Positions 50,384 to 59,973 of a stretch of DNA of 64,000 nt are shown piece by piece. Within the stretch, counting starts at the first letter, position 1. Every line of letters begins with the position of its first letter. Source of the DNA: Elusimicrobia bacterium GWA2_62_23 (GTDB lineage Bacteria; Elusimicrobiota; Elusimicrobia; Elusimicrobiales; UBA9959); the NCBI GenBank assembly GCA_001799635.1, contig MGTV01000010.1, forward strand, positions 62,001 to 126,000, read 5' to 3'. The notes below the pieces were generated by a model, which was given only the letters and a program-made list of their open reading frames with translations, was not told the origin of the DNA and did not search any database. The position numbers and the translations under genes are program-made.

Positions 50384-50413
50384 AAGCCCCCCGGCCACCC
50401 GGGGGGCTTTTTT
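50384..50413 (+). terminator. Intrinsic terminator after the C11 protease gene
   Basis: An 11-bp stem (50,384-50,394 with 50,399-50,409) and a 4-base loop, followed by T's. Confidence 0.9.
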
Positions 50414-50436
50414 GTCCCCGCCGCCCGCCTTTATAG

Positions 50437-50442
50437 TAGAAT
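50437..50442 (+). promoter_or_regulatory. Candidate -10 box (TAGAAT), leaderless start at 50,450
   Basis: TAGAAT ends 7 bases before ATG 50,450 and no SD is present. Confidence 0.45.
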
Positions 50443-50449
50443 TTCAACC

Positions 50450-51475
50450 ATGAAGCGCCTGCTGCTCGTGAACTTCGCCGAGTGCCCGGAGAACCTGCAC
50501 TTCGAGCGCGCCCTGGCGCGCGCCGCGGCGCGCCGCCGCGGGCTGGCGCTGGACGTGCTGCACGACTTCGACTACCATTACGATTTCATCGGCGCGCCCC
50601 TGCCGCCGCGCGGCCGGCGGCTGCGCTGCGCGGGCCTGGACGCGCTCAAAAAAAGCTTCGGACGTTACGACGTTGTCGTCCTGCTGGATTTTCCCAAGCG
50701 CGCCCGCTGCGCCACGGCCTTCCTCTGGCTGGCGCGCCAGGCCCCGGCCGGCGCCAAGGTCTTCGTGGCTAATCACCTCATCCCGATGCCGGGCCAGAAC
50801 CTGGCCGCCGACCTGGCCCGCAAGTGGAAAGCGCTCGCCGGGGCGAAGGCCGGCTGGATGCTGGAGGCCGACGACAAGGAACTCTGGCGCGAGACCGGCT
50901 TGGCCGGGACGCGCCTGCGGCGCCGCGGCTACGCCACCGACTGCGTCTATTACAAACCCTCCGGCGCGGTTGCGGGCGGCTACGTTTTTTCTGCGGGTTC
51001 CGCCGGGCGGGATTACGCCGCGCTGGCCGCCGGCGCCAAGAGAGCCGGGTTCGGCATAAAGATCTTCACGGATTCCAAACCCGGCCGCCTGCCGGCCAAC
51101 GCGGAAGTGCTGCCGCTGGCCAAGAACCTGCACAACCTGAAGGAAGCGGCCGAGCGGGCGCGGGCGGTGGCTATCCCGGTAAAGGACTCGCACGTGAACG
51201 AGTCCGCCGGCAATTCCATAGCCTTCCTGGCCATGGCGCTGGGCCGCCCTGTCCTGCTCAAGCGCACGCCCTACTGGGAGCGGCTCATAGAGGACGGAAA
51301 GAACGGCTTTCTCTGCGACAGTCTGGCCCCGGCCGCGCTGGCGGCGGGCCTTAGGCGTGTGGCCGCTCTTTCCCCCGCGGGCGCGCGCCGGCTGGGCGCC
51401 GCCGCCCGCCGCACCGTGCTTAAAAAAGCCAGTCTCGACAGCTTCTGCTCCGAATTCCTGCGCGGCCTTCTTTAA
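50450..51475 (+). CDS. GT-B-fold glycosyltransferase-like protein
   Basis: 341 residues. The N-terminal half (LLLVNFAECPENLHFERALARAAARR, DVVVLLDFPKR) is a Rossmann-like lobe. The C-terminal half shows GYVFSAGSAGRDYAALAAGAKRAG, IPVKDSHVNESAGNSIAFLAMALGRPVL and LIEDGKNGFLCD, the order of the donor-binding lobe of GT4-type enzymes (E at HVNESAG in place of the E-x7-E start). Probably transfers a sugar to a lipid or glycan. No membrane segment. Stop is about 57 bases before guaA. Confidence 0.68.
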   Translation: MKRLLLVNFAECPENLHFERALARAAARRRGLALDVLHDFDYHYDFIGAPLPPRGRRLRCAGLDALKKSFGRYDVVVLLDFPKRARCATAFLWLARQAPAGAKVFVANHLIPMPGQNLAADLARKWKALAGAKAGWMLEADDKELWRETGLAGTRLRRRGYATDCVYYKPSGAVAGGYVFSAGSAGRDYAALAAGAKRAGFGIKIFTDSKPGRLPANAEVLPLAKNLHNLKEAAERARAVAIPVKDSHVNESAGNSIAFLAMALGRPVLLKRTPYWERLIEDGKNGFLCDSLAPAALAAGLRRVAALSPAGARRLGAAARRTVLKKASLDSFCSEFLRGLL

Positions 51476-51480
51476 TTTGT

Positions 51481-51486
51481 TAGAAT
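51481..51486 (+). promoter_or_regulatory. Candidate -10 box (TAGAAT) upstream of guaA
   Basis: TAGAAT about 45 bases before ATG 51,532, with GAGGTG as SD. No purine-riboswitch-like fold is evident in the short leader. Confidence 0.35.
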
Positions 51487-51531
51487 TTCCCTGTCGTCCT
51501 ACATTCTGGCGGGTCTTGAGGTGAATAACTG

Positions 51532-53064
51532 ATGGATCAGATCCTTATCCTGGACTTCGGCAGCCAGTACACCCAACTTATCGCCCGCAGGCTGCGCAGC
51601 CTGCGGGTTTATTGCGAAATACTCCCCTTCGGGGCCCCGGTAGAGGACATCCTCGCCAGGTCGCCGCGGGGCATCATCCTTTCGGGCGGGCCGTCGAGCG
51701 TTTACGCCAAGGACGCGCCCAAGCCCGATCCCGCGGTGTTCAACCTCGGCGTGCCGGTGCTGGGCGTCTGCTACGGCATGCAGCTGCTCGCGCACGAATT
51801 CGGCGGCCGGGTCTCCAAGGCCGCCGCCCGCGAATACGGCTTCAGCAAGTTGAAGGTCCTCAAGGGTTCCCGGCTTTTCAAAGGCATCCCCGGCGGCGTG
51901 AACGTCTGGATGAGCCACGGCGACGAGGTGAAGCGGGTGCCGCAGGGCTTTCGCGTGACCGCCAGGGCGGCCGGGTCGGACATCTCCGCCATGGAGAACC
52001 CGGAGAGAGATCTCTACGCGCTGCAGTTCCATCCCGAGGTGCACCACACCGAGAGCGGCGTGAAAATGCTCGAGAACTTCGCCCGCGGCATCTGCGGCTA
52101 CAAGGAGCGCTGGTCCCCGGCCTCTTTCCTGGCCGGCAGCGTGGCGGAAATTAAAAAGCAGGCCGGCGGCGCGGCGGTCATCTGCGGGCTTTCCGGCGGC
52201 GTGGATTCCTCCGTGGCCGCGGTGCTGGCGCACCGGGCCATAGGCAATAAGCTCAAGTGCATCTTCGTGGACACCGGCGTGCTGCGCCACGGCGACCGCA
52301 AACGCATGACCGAAGTTTTTAAAAAGAAGTTCCGCTACAGCCTCAAGATAGTGGACGCATCCAAACTCTTCCTCGGCCGCCTGAAAGGCGTGACCTCCCC
52401 GGAGAAGAAACGCAAGATCATAGGGCATACTTTCATAGAGGTCTTCGACAAGGAAGCTAAGAAGGTAAAGGGCGCGAAGTTCCTACTGCAGGGCACGCTT
52501 TACCCGGATGTGATCGAGTCCGTGTCGGTGAAGGGCCCCTCCGCGGTGATAAAGAGCCACCACAACGTGGGCGGCCTGCCCGCTAAAATGAAGATGGGCC
52601 TGATAGAGCCGCTGCGCTACTTCTTCAAGGACGAAGTGCGCGAGCTCGGCCGCAGCCTGAAGATCCCGGAGAGCGTGCTGATGCTGCACCCGTTCCCCGG
52701 GCCGGGGCTCTCCATCCGCGTGCTGGGCGAGGTGACCCCGGACAGGCTCAAGATCCTGCGCGAGGCCGACCGCGTGATGCGCGAGGAGATACAGACGGCC
52801 GGCTGGTACTCGAAGATCTGGCAGGCCTTCTGCGTACTGCTGCCGGTGCGCTCCGTGGGCGTGATGGGCGACGAGCGGTCCTACGAATACACCATAGCCA
52901 TCCGCTGCGTGAGTTCGGTGGACGGCATGACGGCCGACTGGAGCCGCCTGCCGCACGACCTGCTGCAGAAAATTTCGTCCAGGATAGTCAGCGAGGTGCG
53001 CGGCGTGAACCGCGTGGTCTACGACGTCACCTCCAAGCCGCCCGCCACCATAGAGTGGGAATAA
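51532..53064 (+). CDS. guaA: GMP synthase (glutamine-hydrolysing)
   Basis: 510 residues, normal length. Converts XMP to GMP with ATP and glutamine. Class I amidotransferase ~1-185: GVCYGMQLLAHEFGG with the catalytic Cys, and LQFHPEVHHTESG with His and Glu. ATP-pyrophosphatase ~190-380: GLSGGVDSSVAA (PP-loop). The C-terminal dimerisation domain ends YDVTSKPPATIEWE, as in most GuaA. Followed after 22 bases by guaB, a compact guanine-nucleotide operon. Confidence 0.97.
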   Translation: MDQILILDFGSQYTQLIARRLRSLRVYCEILPFGAPVEDILARSPRGIILSGGPSSVYAKDAPKPDPAVFNLGVPVLGVCYGMQLLAHEFGGRVSKAAAREYGFSKLKVLKGSRLFKGIPGGVNVWMSHGDEVKRVPQGFRVTARAAGSDISAMENPERDLYALQFHPEVHHTESGVKMLENFARGICGYKERWSPASFLAGSVAEIKKQAGGAAVICGLSGGVDSSVAAVLAHRAIGNKLKCIFVDTGVLRHGDRKRMTEVFKKKFRYSLKIVDASKLFLGRLKGVTSPEKKRKIIGHTFIEVFDKEAKKVKGAKFLLQGTLYPDVIESVSVKGPSAVIKSHHNVGGLPAKMKMGLIEPLRYFFKDEVRELGRSLKIPESVLMLHPFPGPGLSIRVLGEVTPDRLKILREADRVMREEIQTAGWYSKIWQAFCVLLPVRSVGVMGDERSYEYTIAIRCVSSVDGMTADWSRLPHDLLQKISSRIVSEVRGVNRVVYDVTSKPPATIEWE

Positions 53065-53068
53065 ATAG

Positions 53069-54544
<1,476 letters not shown>

Positions 54545-54562
54545 GCGCCTTCGGCCGCAAAA

Positions 54563-54595
54563 AAAAGGACCGCCGGGAGAACCGGCGGTCCTTTT
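54563..54595. terminator. Bidirectional intrinsic terminator after guaB
   Basis: AAAAGGACCGCCGG pairs with CCGGCGGTCCTTTT around GAGAA. Serves guaB and the convergent gene pair. Confidence 0.92.
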
Positions 54596-54609
54596 GCGTG
54601 CGTCGGGCG

Positions 54610-55074
54610 CTATTTCTCCGCGGAAAGTTCTTCCTCGAACTTGTTCATCAGGACGGAGTTGTAGTAGGTGTCCTTGCCTACCTGTTTTATTTTGTTGAAG
54701 TAGCCGCAGGCCTTTACCCTGGCGCCCTTGCCGAAGGCCGGCAGGCGCAGCGAGATCACGTTGATGAAATCGTAGCTGCCGTCGGGCGCGGTCTCCTGCA
54801 GGCTGAAGACCGTGTAGGGGCGCACCAGTTTGTTGTCCTCCACGCGCAGGTCCAGCACTTCGCCACGCACGCAGACGGGCTTGGCGTCGTAGGCGCCCGG
54901 GGCCTTGTTCAGGTCCATCACCGACACCGGTTCGGGGCCCCGGCTGAAGCGGGGCAGCCGGCACAGCCCCAGCAGGAAGCCCAGCAGCGCCAGGCCCGCC
55001 AGGACGCCGGCGCAGCGGCCCCAGAAGTGGCCGAAGAACCAGGCGAGGATGTTCTTTTTGTTCTCGTCGAGCAT
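54610..55074 (-). CDS. Membrane-anchored hypothetical protein, paralog of its upstream neighbour
   Basis: 154 residues: a ~20-residue cytoplasmic start (MLDENKKNILAWFFGHF), one TM segment (residues ~21-40), then a periplasmic domain with VMDLNKAPGAYDAKPVCVRGEVLDL, FSLQET, YDFINVISL, KACGYFNKIKQVGKDTYYN. The 'VRGEVLDL ... A-C-G-Y-F' order suggests an OB-fold. One domain only, no catalytic motif. It aligns along its full length with the 55,083 product, so the two are a tandem duplication. Function unknown. Confidence 0.72.
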   Translation of the reverse strand: MLDENKKNILAWFFGHFWGRCAGVLAGLALLGFLLGLCRLPRFSRGPEPVSVMDLNKAPGAYDAKPVCVRGEVLDLRVEDNKLVRPYTVFSLQETAPDGSYDFINVISLRLPAFGKGARVKACGYFNKIKQVGKDTYYNSVLMNKFEEELSAEK

Positions 55075-55082
55075 GGATCCGC

Positions 55083-55586
55083 CTAGAAGGCCCTGCTCCT
55101 TTTCGCGCCGCGCAGCGGGGCGTCCGGCCGCCCGTTGGCTTCGTCTTTGAAACGGTTGAGCAGGATGACATTGTGGTAGGTGTCCTTGCCTACCTGCTTC
55201 ATGGCGCTGAAGACCCCGCAGGCCAGCACCAGGCCCTCCGGGGCGCTTTCGCGCTCCTTGAAGGAGATGACGTTGATGAAATCATAGTCGCCGGCGCCGC
55301 GCGTTTCTTTAAGGCTGAAGATGGCATAGGGCAGATCGGCGGGCTCCGCGCCGGCGTCCTTGAGGTTCAGGATCATACCGCGCACGCAGACATTGCGCGC
55401 GTTATACCTGTCCGGGGCGGCGTTGAGGTCGAACACCGAGACCGGGCTGTTGGCCGCTAGCCGGGCCTTACTGAAACAGCCGAAGGCGTAGCCGGCCGCG
55501 AGCGCCACGGCTCCGGCGAGCAACAGTTGGGCCCTGAATTCCTTCAGGGTCCAGAATACCAGCCTCCTGGCGTTGTAGTCGAGCAG
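55083..55586 (-). CDS. Membrane-anchored hypothetical protein with apparent CTG start
   Basis: 167 residues if started at CTG 55,586. That codon lines up exactly with the ATG of the paralog (LLDYNARRLVFW against MLDENKKNILAW) and is preceded by GGAGG at 5 bases. No ATG, GTG or TTG occurs in frame between it and the upstream stop at 55,634; the first TTG (55,523) would remove half the anchor region. One TM segment, then a domain with VFDLNAAPDRYNARNVCVRGMILNL, FSLKET, YDFINVISF, LACGVFSAMKQVGKDTYHN. Probably OB-like and exported. Co-transcribed with its paralog 8 bases downstream. Confidence 0.65.
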   Translation of the reverse strand: MLDYNARRLVFWTLKEFRAQLLLAGAVALAAGYAFGCFSKARLAANSPVSVFDLNAAPDRYNARNVCVRGMILNLKDAGAEPADLPYAIFSLKETRGAGDYDFINVISFKERESAPEGLVLACGVFSAMKQVGKDTYHNVILLNRFKDEANGRPDAPLRGAKRSRAF

Positions 55587-55684
55587 AAACCCCTCCGTAT
55601 CGCTACGGCACCCATTGAAAAATAATTTTACTTAAGACTCCCAAACCTGCCCGGTAAATATAGCAAATTTTCCGCTGCCCGGCG

Positions 55685-56464
55685 CTACTCGCCCTTGAAG
55701 CTGGGCTTGCGCTTTTCCATGAAGGCTTTTATGCCTTCTTCGTAGTCGCCGCTGTTGTAAACTTTGCGGCGCAGGGCCTGTATGCGTTCGAACGATTCCG
55801 GGCTTATAGGGTGGGCTTCCGAAAGGATGCGGAACTGTTCCTTTATGACCGAGACCGCCAGCGGGGAATTGCCGGCTATGGTGCGGGCCAGCTGCATGGT
55901 GAACGCCTCTATCTCTTTGGAGCTCACGAGGTGGTTGAGGATGCCGAAATGGTAGGCGCGCTCGGCCTTCACCGGCTCGGCGGTGAAGAACATCTCCTTG
56001 GCGATGTTGCTGCCCACGCGGTTGATGAAGTGCATGATGCCCGAAGCGTTGTAGGGGAGGCCCATCTTCACCGGCGTGATGGCGAAGGTGGAGGTCTCGT
56101 CGCCCACGGCCAGGTCGCAGGTAACGGCCAGGTCGGTGGCGCCGCCCCACACGCTGCCCTGGATCATGGCTATGACCGGGCCGGGATAATTCTGGATGGC
56201 GCGGAAGGCGGTTTCCATGGGGCTGTCGTAGGCCAGCGGGTCGTGGTGGACCTTCGGCAGCTGGGTGATGTCGTGGCCCGCGGACCAGACCCGGGCGTTC
56301 TTCTCGGCGCGCAGCACTACCACGGTCACCTTCTTGGCCTTGAAGTCCTCGAGCGCGGCCACGATCTCGCCGCAGAGTTCCAGGCTCAGCGCGTTGCGCC
56401 GGGCCGGGTTGTTGAGGGTGAGTACGCCTATGCTGCCTTCGGTCTGTTTAAGTATCAGCGCCAT
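55685..56464 (-). CDS. scpB: Methylmalonyl-CoA decarboxylase (enoyl-CoA hydratase superfamily)
   Basis: 259 residues, very like E. coli ScpB/YgfG in motif order: WSAGHDITQLP, DPLAYDSP, QGSVWGGATDLA (oxyanion loop), STFAITPVKMGLPYNASGI with the catalytic-site Tyr of PYN, and FERIQALRRKVYNSGDYEEGIKAFMEKRKPSF at the end. ScpB decarboxylates (R)-methylmalonyl-CoA to propionyl-CoA; the family lacks the two Glu of true hydratases, and these are not seen here. AAGGAG lies before the ATG. No mutase or CoA transferase is in the window. Confidence 0.85.
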   Translation of the reverse strand: MALILKQTEGSIGVLTLNNPARRNALSLELCGEIVAALEDFKAKKVTVVVLRAEKNARVWSAGHDITQLPKVHHDPLAYDSPMETAFRAIQNYPGPVIAMIQGSVWGGATDLAVTCDLAVGDETSTFAITPVKMGLPYNASGIMHFINRVGSNIAKEMFFTAEPVKAERAYHFGILNHLVSSKEIEAFTMQLARTIAGNSPLAVSVIKEQFRILSEAHPISPESFERIQALRRKVYNSGDYEEGIKAFMEKRKPSFKGE

Positions 56465-56493
56465 GGGGTCTCCTTAAAGCCTTTCCAGCATTG

Positions 56494-56499
56494 TATAAT
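56494..56499 (+). promoter_or_regulatory. Candidate -10 box (TATAAT), leaderless start at 56,506
   Basis: TATAAT ends 6 bases before the ATG; no SD. An upstream TTG start would contain the box. Confidence 0.5.
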
Positions 56500-56505
56500 T
56501 TAAAA

Positions 56506-57765
56506 ATGAAAGAATTCCTCCTGCCGCTGCTCCTCGCGCTGCCGCTGCCCGCCCAGGCCGGCGGCCCCTGCGGGAATTTCGACCGGCCCGCCAAAGAACT
56601 GGCCGCGCTGGTGACCGAAGCCCCCTCGGGCCTGGAAAAAGTTTTCGACAAGAGCCTGTTCTCCTACGTCTCCAGGGAAAAACTCGCCCTGGTCCTGTCG
56701 GACCTGCGCCGGGACAGCGGCGCCGTCAGGGCGCGGGTCTTCGTGAGCTCCGACAACGCCTGCTCCGCCCATTTCCTCTTCGATACCGACAAGGGGTACC
56801 GCGTTCCTACGGCCCTGACCCTGAACCCCGACACCGGCCGCCTCAGCGGCGTTTTCTTCGGGGTGCCCTACCGGGCCGACATGACGCTGGCCAAGGCGCG
56901 GGCGGAGCTGGCCGCCCTGCCCGGCCGCACCAGCCTGCTGGCCATTAAACTGGGCGAAAAGCCCGAGGCCGTGGAGACGCTCAACGAGAACGAACAGTTC
57001 GCCTCCGGCTCCGCCTTCAAACTTTACGTGCTGGGCGCCCTGCTGGAGGAGAAATTCCCCTGGGACAAAGTAGTGCGCCTGCGCGACGAGGACAAGTCCC
57101 TGCCTTCCGGCAAACTGCGCGGCTGGCCAGAGGGCGCCCCGCTTACGGCGCACACGCTGGCCGCCCTGATGATCTCCGAGAGCGACAATACCGCCACCGA
57201 CGCGCTGATAGCGGCCCTGGGCCGCCGCCGCATAGAGGCCGCCCTCCCCGCGCTCGGGCATTCCAACCCGTACCTGCTGCGGCCGTTCCTGACCACCGGG
57301 GAGTTCTTCCGGCTCAAGGCCGACAGCGAGGCCGCCCTGAAGTACCAGAACCTCGCCGTGGAGGAGCGCTACGATTTCCTGAAATCCCTGAAGAAGCGCC
57401 CGCTCTCCCCCGAGGGCCTGCGCCAGAGCCCTTTCGCCCTGAACGGGGTGGAGTGGCTGATCTCGCCCGGCGACATGTGCCGCGCCATGGATTATTTTCT
57501 GCGCAAGGACAGCCGGGAGGCGCTGGAGATCCTGGCGGTGAACACGGGCCTGGCCATGCCGCCCGGGAAATACCTTTACGCCGGCTATAAGGGCGGCAGC
57601 GAGCCCGGGGTGCTCTCCATGGCGTGGCTGCTGAAAAATTCTCGCTCCGAATGGTACTGCCTGGCCGCCGCCTGGAACAATGAAGCCGCCAACCTGGAAG
57701 AGAAAAAGTTCTTCGCCGTCATGCAGGGGGCGCTCAGCGCCCTGGCCGGCCGCGGCGCCGAATGA
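56506..57765 (+). CDS. Exported serine hydrolase of the class A beta-lactamase fold
   Basis: 419 residues from ATG 56,506. Signal peptide MKEFLLPLLLALPLPAQA. An N-terminal ~120-residue domain (VFVSSDNACSAHFLFDTDKGYRVPTALTLN region) precedes a transpeptidase-like domain with SxxK at S169-K172 (SGSAFKL), SDN at S226-N228 and KGG (YKGGSEPG) in the third-motif place where lactamases have KTG. Two-domain layouts like this occur in Cpe/LpqF-type serine hydrolases. It may cleave an ester or amide in the envelope rather than give antibiotic resistance. No Glu166-type omega loop could be assigned by eye. Confidence 0.78.
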   Translation: MKEFLLPLLLALPLPAQAGGPCGNFDRPAKELAALVTEAPSGLEKVFDKSLFSYVSREKLALVLSDLRRDSGAVRARVFVSSDNACSAHFLFDTDKGYRVPTALTLNPDTGRLSGVFFGVPYRADMTLAKARAELAALPGRTSLLAIKLGEKPEAVETLNENEQFASGSAFKLYVLGALLEEKFPWDKVVRLRDEDKSLPSGKLRGWPEGAPLTAHTLAALMISESDNTATDALIAALGRRRIEAALPALGHSNPYLLRPFLTTGEFFRLKADSEAALKYQNLAVEERYDFLKSLKKRPLSPEGLRQSPFALNGVEWLISPGDMCRAMDYFLRKDSREALEILAVNTGLAMPPGKYLYAGYKGGSEPGVLSMAWLLKNSRSEWYCLAAAWNNEAANLEEKKFFAVMQGALSALAGRGAE

Positions 57766-57773
57766 CCCTGTAG

Positions 57774-57779
57774 TATAAT
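57774..57779 (+). promoter_or_regulatory. Candidate -10 box (TATAAT), leaderless start at 57,788
   Basis: TATAAT ends 8 bases before ATG 57,788 and 2 before ATG 57,782, favouring the second ATG. Confidence 0.45.
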
Positions 57780-57787
57780 GGATGACT

Positions 57788-59251
57788 ATGCCAGTTAAAA
57801 AAACCGAAAAAGAGACCGCCGCCCCGAAACTGCCGCAGGAGGCCCCGCTGCGGGCGCTCTACAAGAAGACCTTCGGCGCGGAGCCGGAGAGTTTCGAAGC
57901 GCTGCGGGCCGACGGCTCGGCGCGCAGGCTGTTCAGGCTCGGGGACGGCAAGAGGTCGGTCATCGGCGCTTTCGGCCCCGACAAGCTGGAGAACCGGGCC
58001 TTCCTGGATTTCTCGCGGCGTTTCCGCGCCGAGAGGCTCCCGGTGCCGGAGATCTACGCGGCCGACGAGGCGCAGGGTTTCTACCTGGAGGAGGACCTGG
58101 GCAGCACCACCCTCTTCGAATATCTCACGGCGGAGCGGAAGGGGGGCGACCTGCCGCCGCCCGTGCTGGAGGCCTACAAGAAGACGCTGGGCTGGCTGCC
58201 GCGCTTCCAGGAGCAGGTGCGCAAGGGCATGGACCTGAAGGCCTGCTACCCGCGCGCCGGCTTCGACCGGCAGTCCATCATGTGGGACCTGAATTATTTC
58301 AAGTACTATTTCCTGAAACTCGCCAAGATCCCGTTCAACGAGCAGAAGCTGGAGGACGATTTCGCCCGCTTCGCCGATTTCCTGCTGGAGGCGCCTTCGG
58401 ACTACTTCCTGTACCGCGACTTCCAGAGCCGCAACGTGATGCTGCGCGGCGGCGAGCCGTGGTTCATAGACTACCAGGGCGGGCGCCGCGGCGCGGCCCA
58501 GTACGACGTGGCCTCGCTGCTCTACGACGCCAAGGCCGACCTGGCCCCGGAGACCCGCTCGCTGCTGCGCAAGCATTACCTGGAGGCCGCCGGGCTGGAG
58601 TCCAAGGCCTTCATGCGGCATTACCATGCCTTCGTCTATATCCGCATCATGCAGGCCATGGGCGCCTACGGCCTGCGAGGCTTCTACGAGGGGAAAACGC
58701 ATTTCCTCAACAGCGTGCCTTACGCCGTGAAGAACATAGAGTGGCTGCTGCGCAACGCCGAGCCCGGTGTGAACGCGCCGGAACTGCTGCAGTGCTTTAA
58801 GCGCATCGCGGCCTCCTCCTATCTGCGGCAGTTCGGTAAGACCAAGCTGGGCCTGACCGTGCGCGTTATGAGTTTTTCCTTCAAGAACGGTCTGCCGCTC
58901 GACGAGAAGGGCCACGGCGGCGGCTTCGTGTTCGACTGCCGGGCGCTCCCGAACCCGGGCCGCTACGAGCAATATAAGCAGCTCACCGGCCTGGACAAGT
59001 CCGTGGCCGAGTTTCTTAAAAAGGAGCCGGAGGTGGCGAAGTACCTGGAAAGCGTGTTCGCCATCACCGACATGAGCGTGGAGAATTACCTCTCCCGCAA
59101 TTTCACCTCCCTGATGGTCAACTTCGGCTGCACCGGCGGCCGCCACCGCTCGGTGTATTGCGCCGAGGCGCTGGCCGCCAGGGTGAAGGCTAAGTACGGC
59201 GCCCGGGTGGAGCTGCTGCACCGTGAACTTTCCGGCGGGGTCCTGAAGTGA
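57788..59251 (+). CDS. AmgK-like sugar kinase fused to a RapZ C-terminal domain
   Basis: 487 residues from ATG 57,788 (two fewer than from 57,782). Residues ~20-345 are an APH-type phosphotransferase: FYLEEDLGSTTLFEYL, YFLYRDFQSRNVML (Brenner motif with Asp and Asn), WFIDYQGGRRGAAQYDVASLLYD (metal Asp). This resembles AmgK, which phosphorylates C1 of MurNAc/GlcNAc. Residues ~360-487 match the RapZ C-terminal domain: SFSFKNGLPLDEKGHGGGFVFDCR, ALPNPGRYEQYKQLTGLD, VNFGCTGGRHRSVYCAEALA. The fused domain senses glucosamine-6-phosphate in enterobacteria. The MurU-like gene follows with a GTGA overlap, so both probably serve cell-wall sugar recycling. Confidence 0.85.
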   Translation: MPVKKTEKETAAPKLPQEAPLRALYKKTFGAEPESFEALRADGSARRLFRLGDGKRSVIGAFGPDKLENRAFLDFSRRFRAERLPVPEIYAADEAQGFYLEEDLGSTTLFEYLTAERKGGDLPPPVLEAYKKTLGWLPRFQEQVRKGMDLKACYPRAGFDRQSIMWDLNYFKYYFLKLAKIPFNEQKLEDDFARFADFLLEAPSDYFLYRDFQSRNVMLRGGEPWFIDYQGGRRGAAQYDVASLLYDAKADLAPETRSLLRKHYLEAAGLESKAFMRHYHAFVYIRIMQAMGAYGLRGFYEGKTHFLNSVPYAVKNIEWLLRNAEPGVNAPELLQCFKRIAASSYLRQFGKTKLGLTVRVMSFSFKNGLPLDEKGHGGGFVFDCRALPNPGRYEQYKQLTGLDKSVAEFLKKEPEVAKYLESVFAITDMSVENYLSRNFTSLMVNFGCTGGRHRSVYCAEALAARVKAKYGARVELLHRELSGGVLK

Positions 59252-59955
59252 AGGCCATGGTCTTCGCGGCGGGGCTGGGCACCCGCCTGCGCCCGCTGAC
59301 GAACGACCTCCCCAAGGCCCTGGTGGACGTGAACGGAGCCACCATGCTGGAGCTGGTGCTGCGGCGCCTGGCCGCCGCCGGCGTCACGGAGTTCGTGGTG
59401 AACACGCACCATTTCCACGACAAGATCGCCGCCTGCCTGCGCGAGAAGAGTGACTTCGGTTTCAAAATAACGCTTTCCCGGGAAGAGGAATTCCCGCTGG
59501 AGACCGGCGGAGGCCTTAAGAAGGCTGCGGCCCTGCTCGGCGGCGGGCCGTTCTTCGCGTATAACGCCGACGTCTATTCCGAAATGGACCTGACCGGGCT
59601 TTACCGGGCGCACGCCGCGGCCGGGGCCCTGGCCACGCTGGCCGTGCGCGACCGGGGGTCCAAACGGCGCCTGCTGTTCGACGGTAACATGGCCCTGCGC
59701 GGCAGGGAGGGCGAGGCGGCCGGAGAGCGGCTGCGCCCGCTGGCCTTCAGCGGCATCCAGGTGATCTCGCCTGGGATCTTCGACAAAATGACCGAGAGCG
59801 GGGTCTTCTCCATAACCGGCGTCTACCTGCGGCTGGCGGCGGCCGGGGAGCGGATAAAGGGTTTTGAAGATAAGTCCGGTTTTTGGTGCGACATAGGGGA
59901 CCTGGAGCGCCTGGAGACCGTCCGGCGCCGCGCGGCGGTTGACCGGGCCGCATAA
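59248..59955 (+). CDS. murU: Sugar-1-phosphate nucleotidyltransferase, MurU-like
   Basis: 235 residues from GTG 59,248 (GTGA overlap). MVFAAGLGTRLRPLTNDLPKALVDVNG is the nucleotide-binding signature; FAYNADVYSEMDL carries the metal Asp, and FSGIQVISPGIF the substrate loop. Size and the kinase partner point to MurU, which makes UDP-MurNAc from MurNAc-1-P and so bypasses de novo synthesis (and fosfomycin). A mannose-1-P or GlcNAc-1-P transferase of the same family is possible. Symbol given on context. Confidence 0.75.
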   Translation: MKAMVFAAGLGTRLRPLTNDLPKALVDVNGATMLELVLRRLAAAGVTEFVVNTHHFHDKIAACLREKSDFGFKITLSREEEFPLETGGGLKKAAALLGGGPFFAYNADVYSEMDLTGLYRAHAAAGALATLAVRDRGSKRRLLFDGNMALRGREGEAAGERLRPLAFSGIQVISPGIFDKMTESGVFSITGVYLRLAAAGERIKGFEDKSGFWCDIGDLERLETVRRRAAVDRAA

Positions 59956-59959
59956 TTTA

Positions 59960-59965
59960 TATAAT
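59960..59965 (+). promoter_or_regulatory. Candidate -10 box (TATAAT), near-leaderless start at 59,974
   Basis: TATAAT ends 8 bases before ATG 59,974; no SD. Confidence 0.45.
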
Positions 59966-59973
59966 AGCCCTGA

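Noticed and set aside
51476..51531. A purine riboswitch before guaA
   Set aside because: The leader is only about 45 bases, too short for a known purine or guanidine aptamer plus switch.
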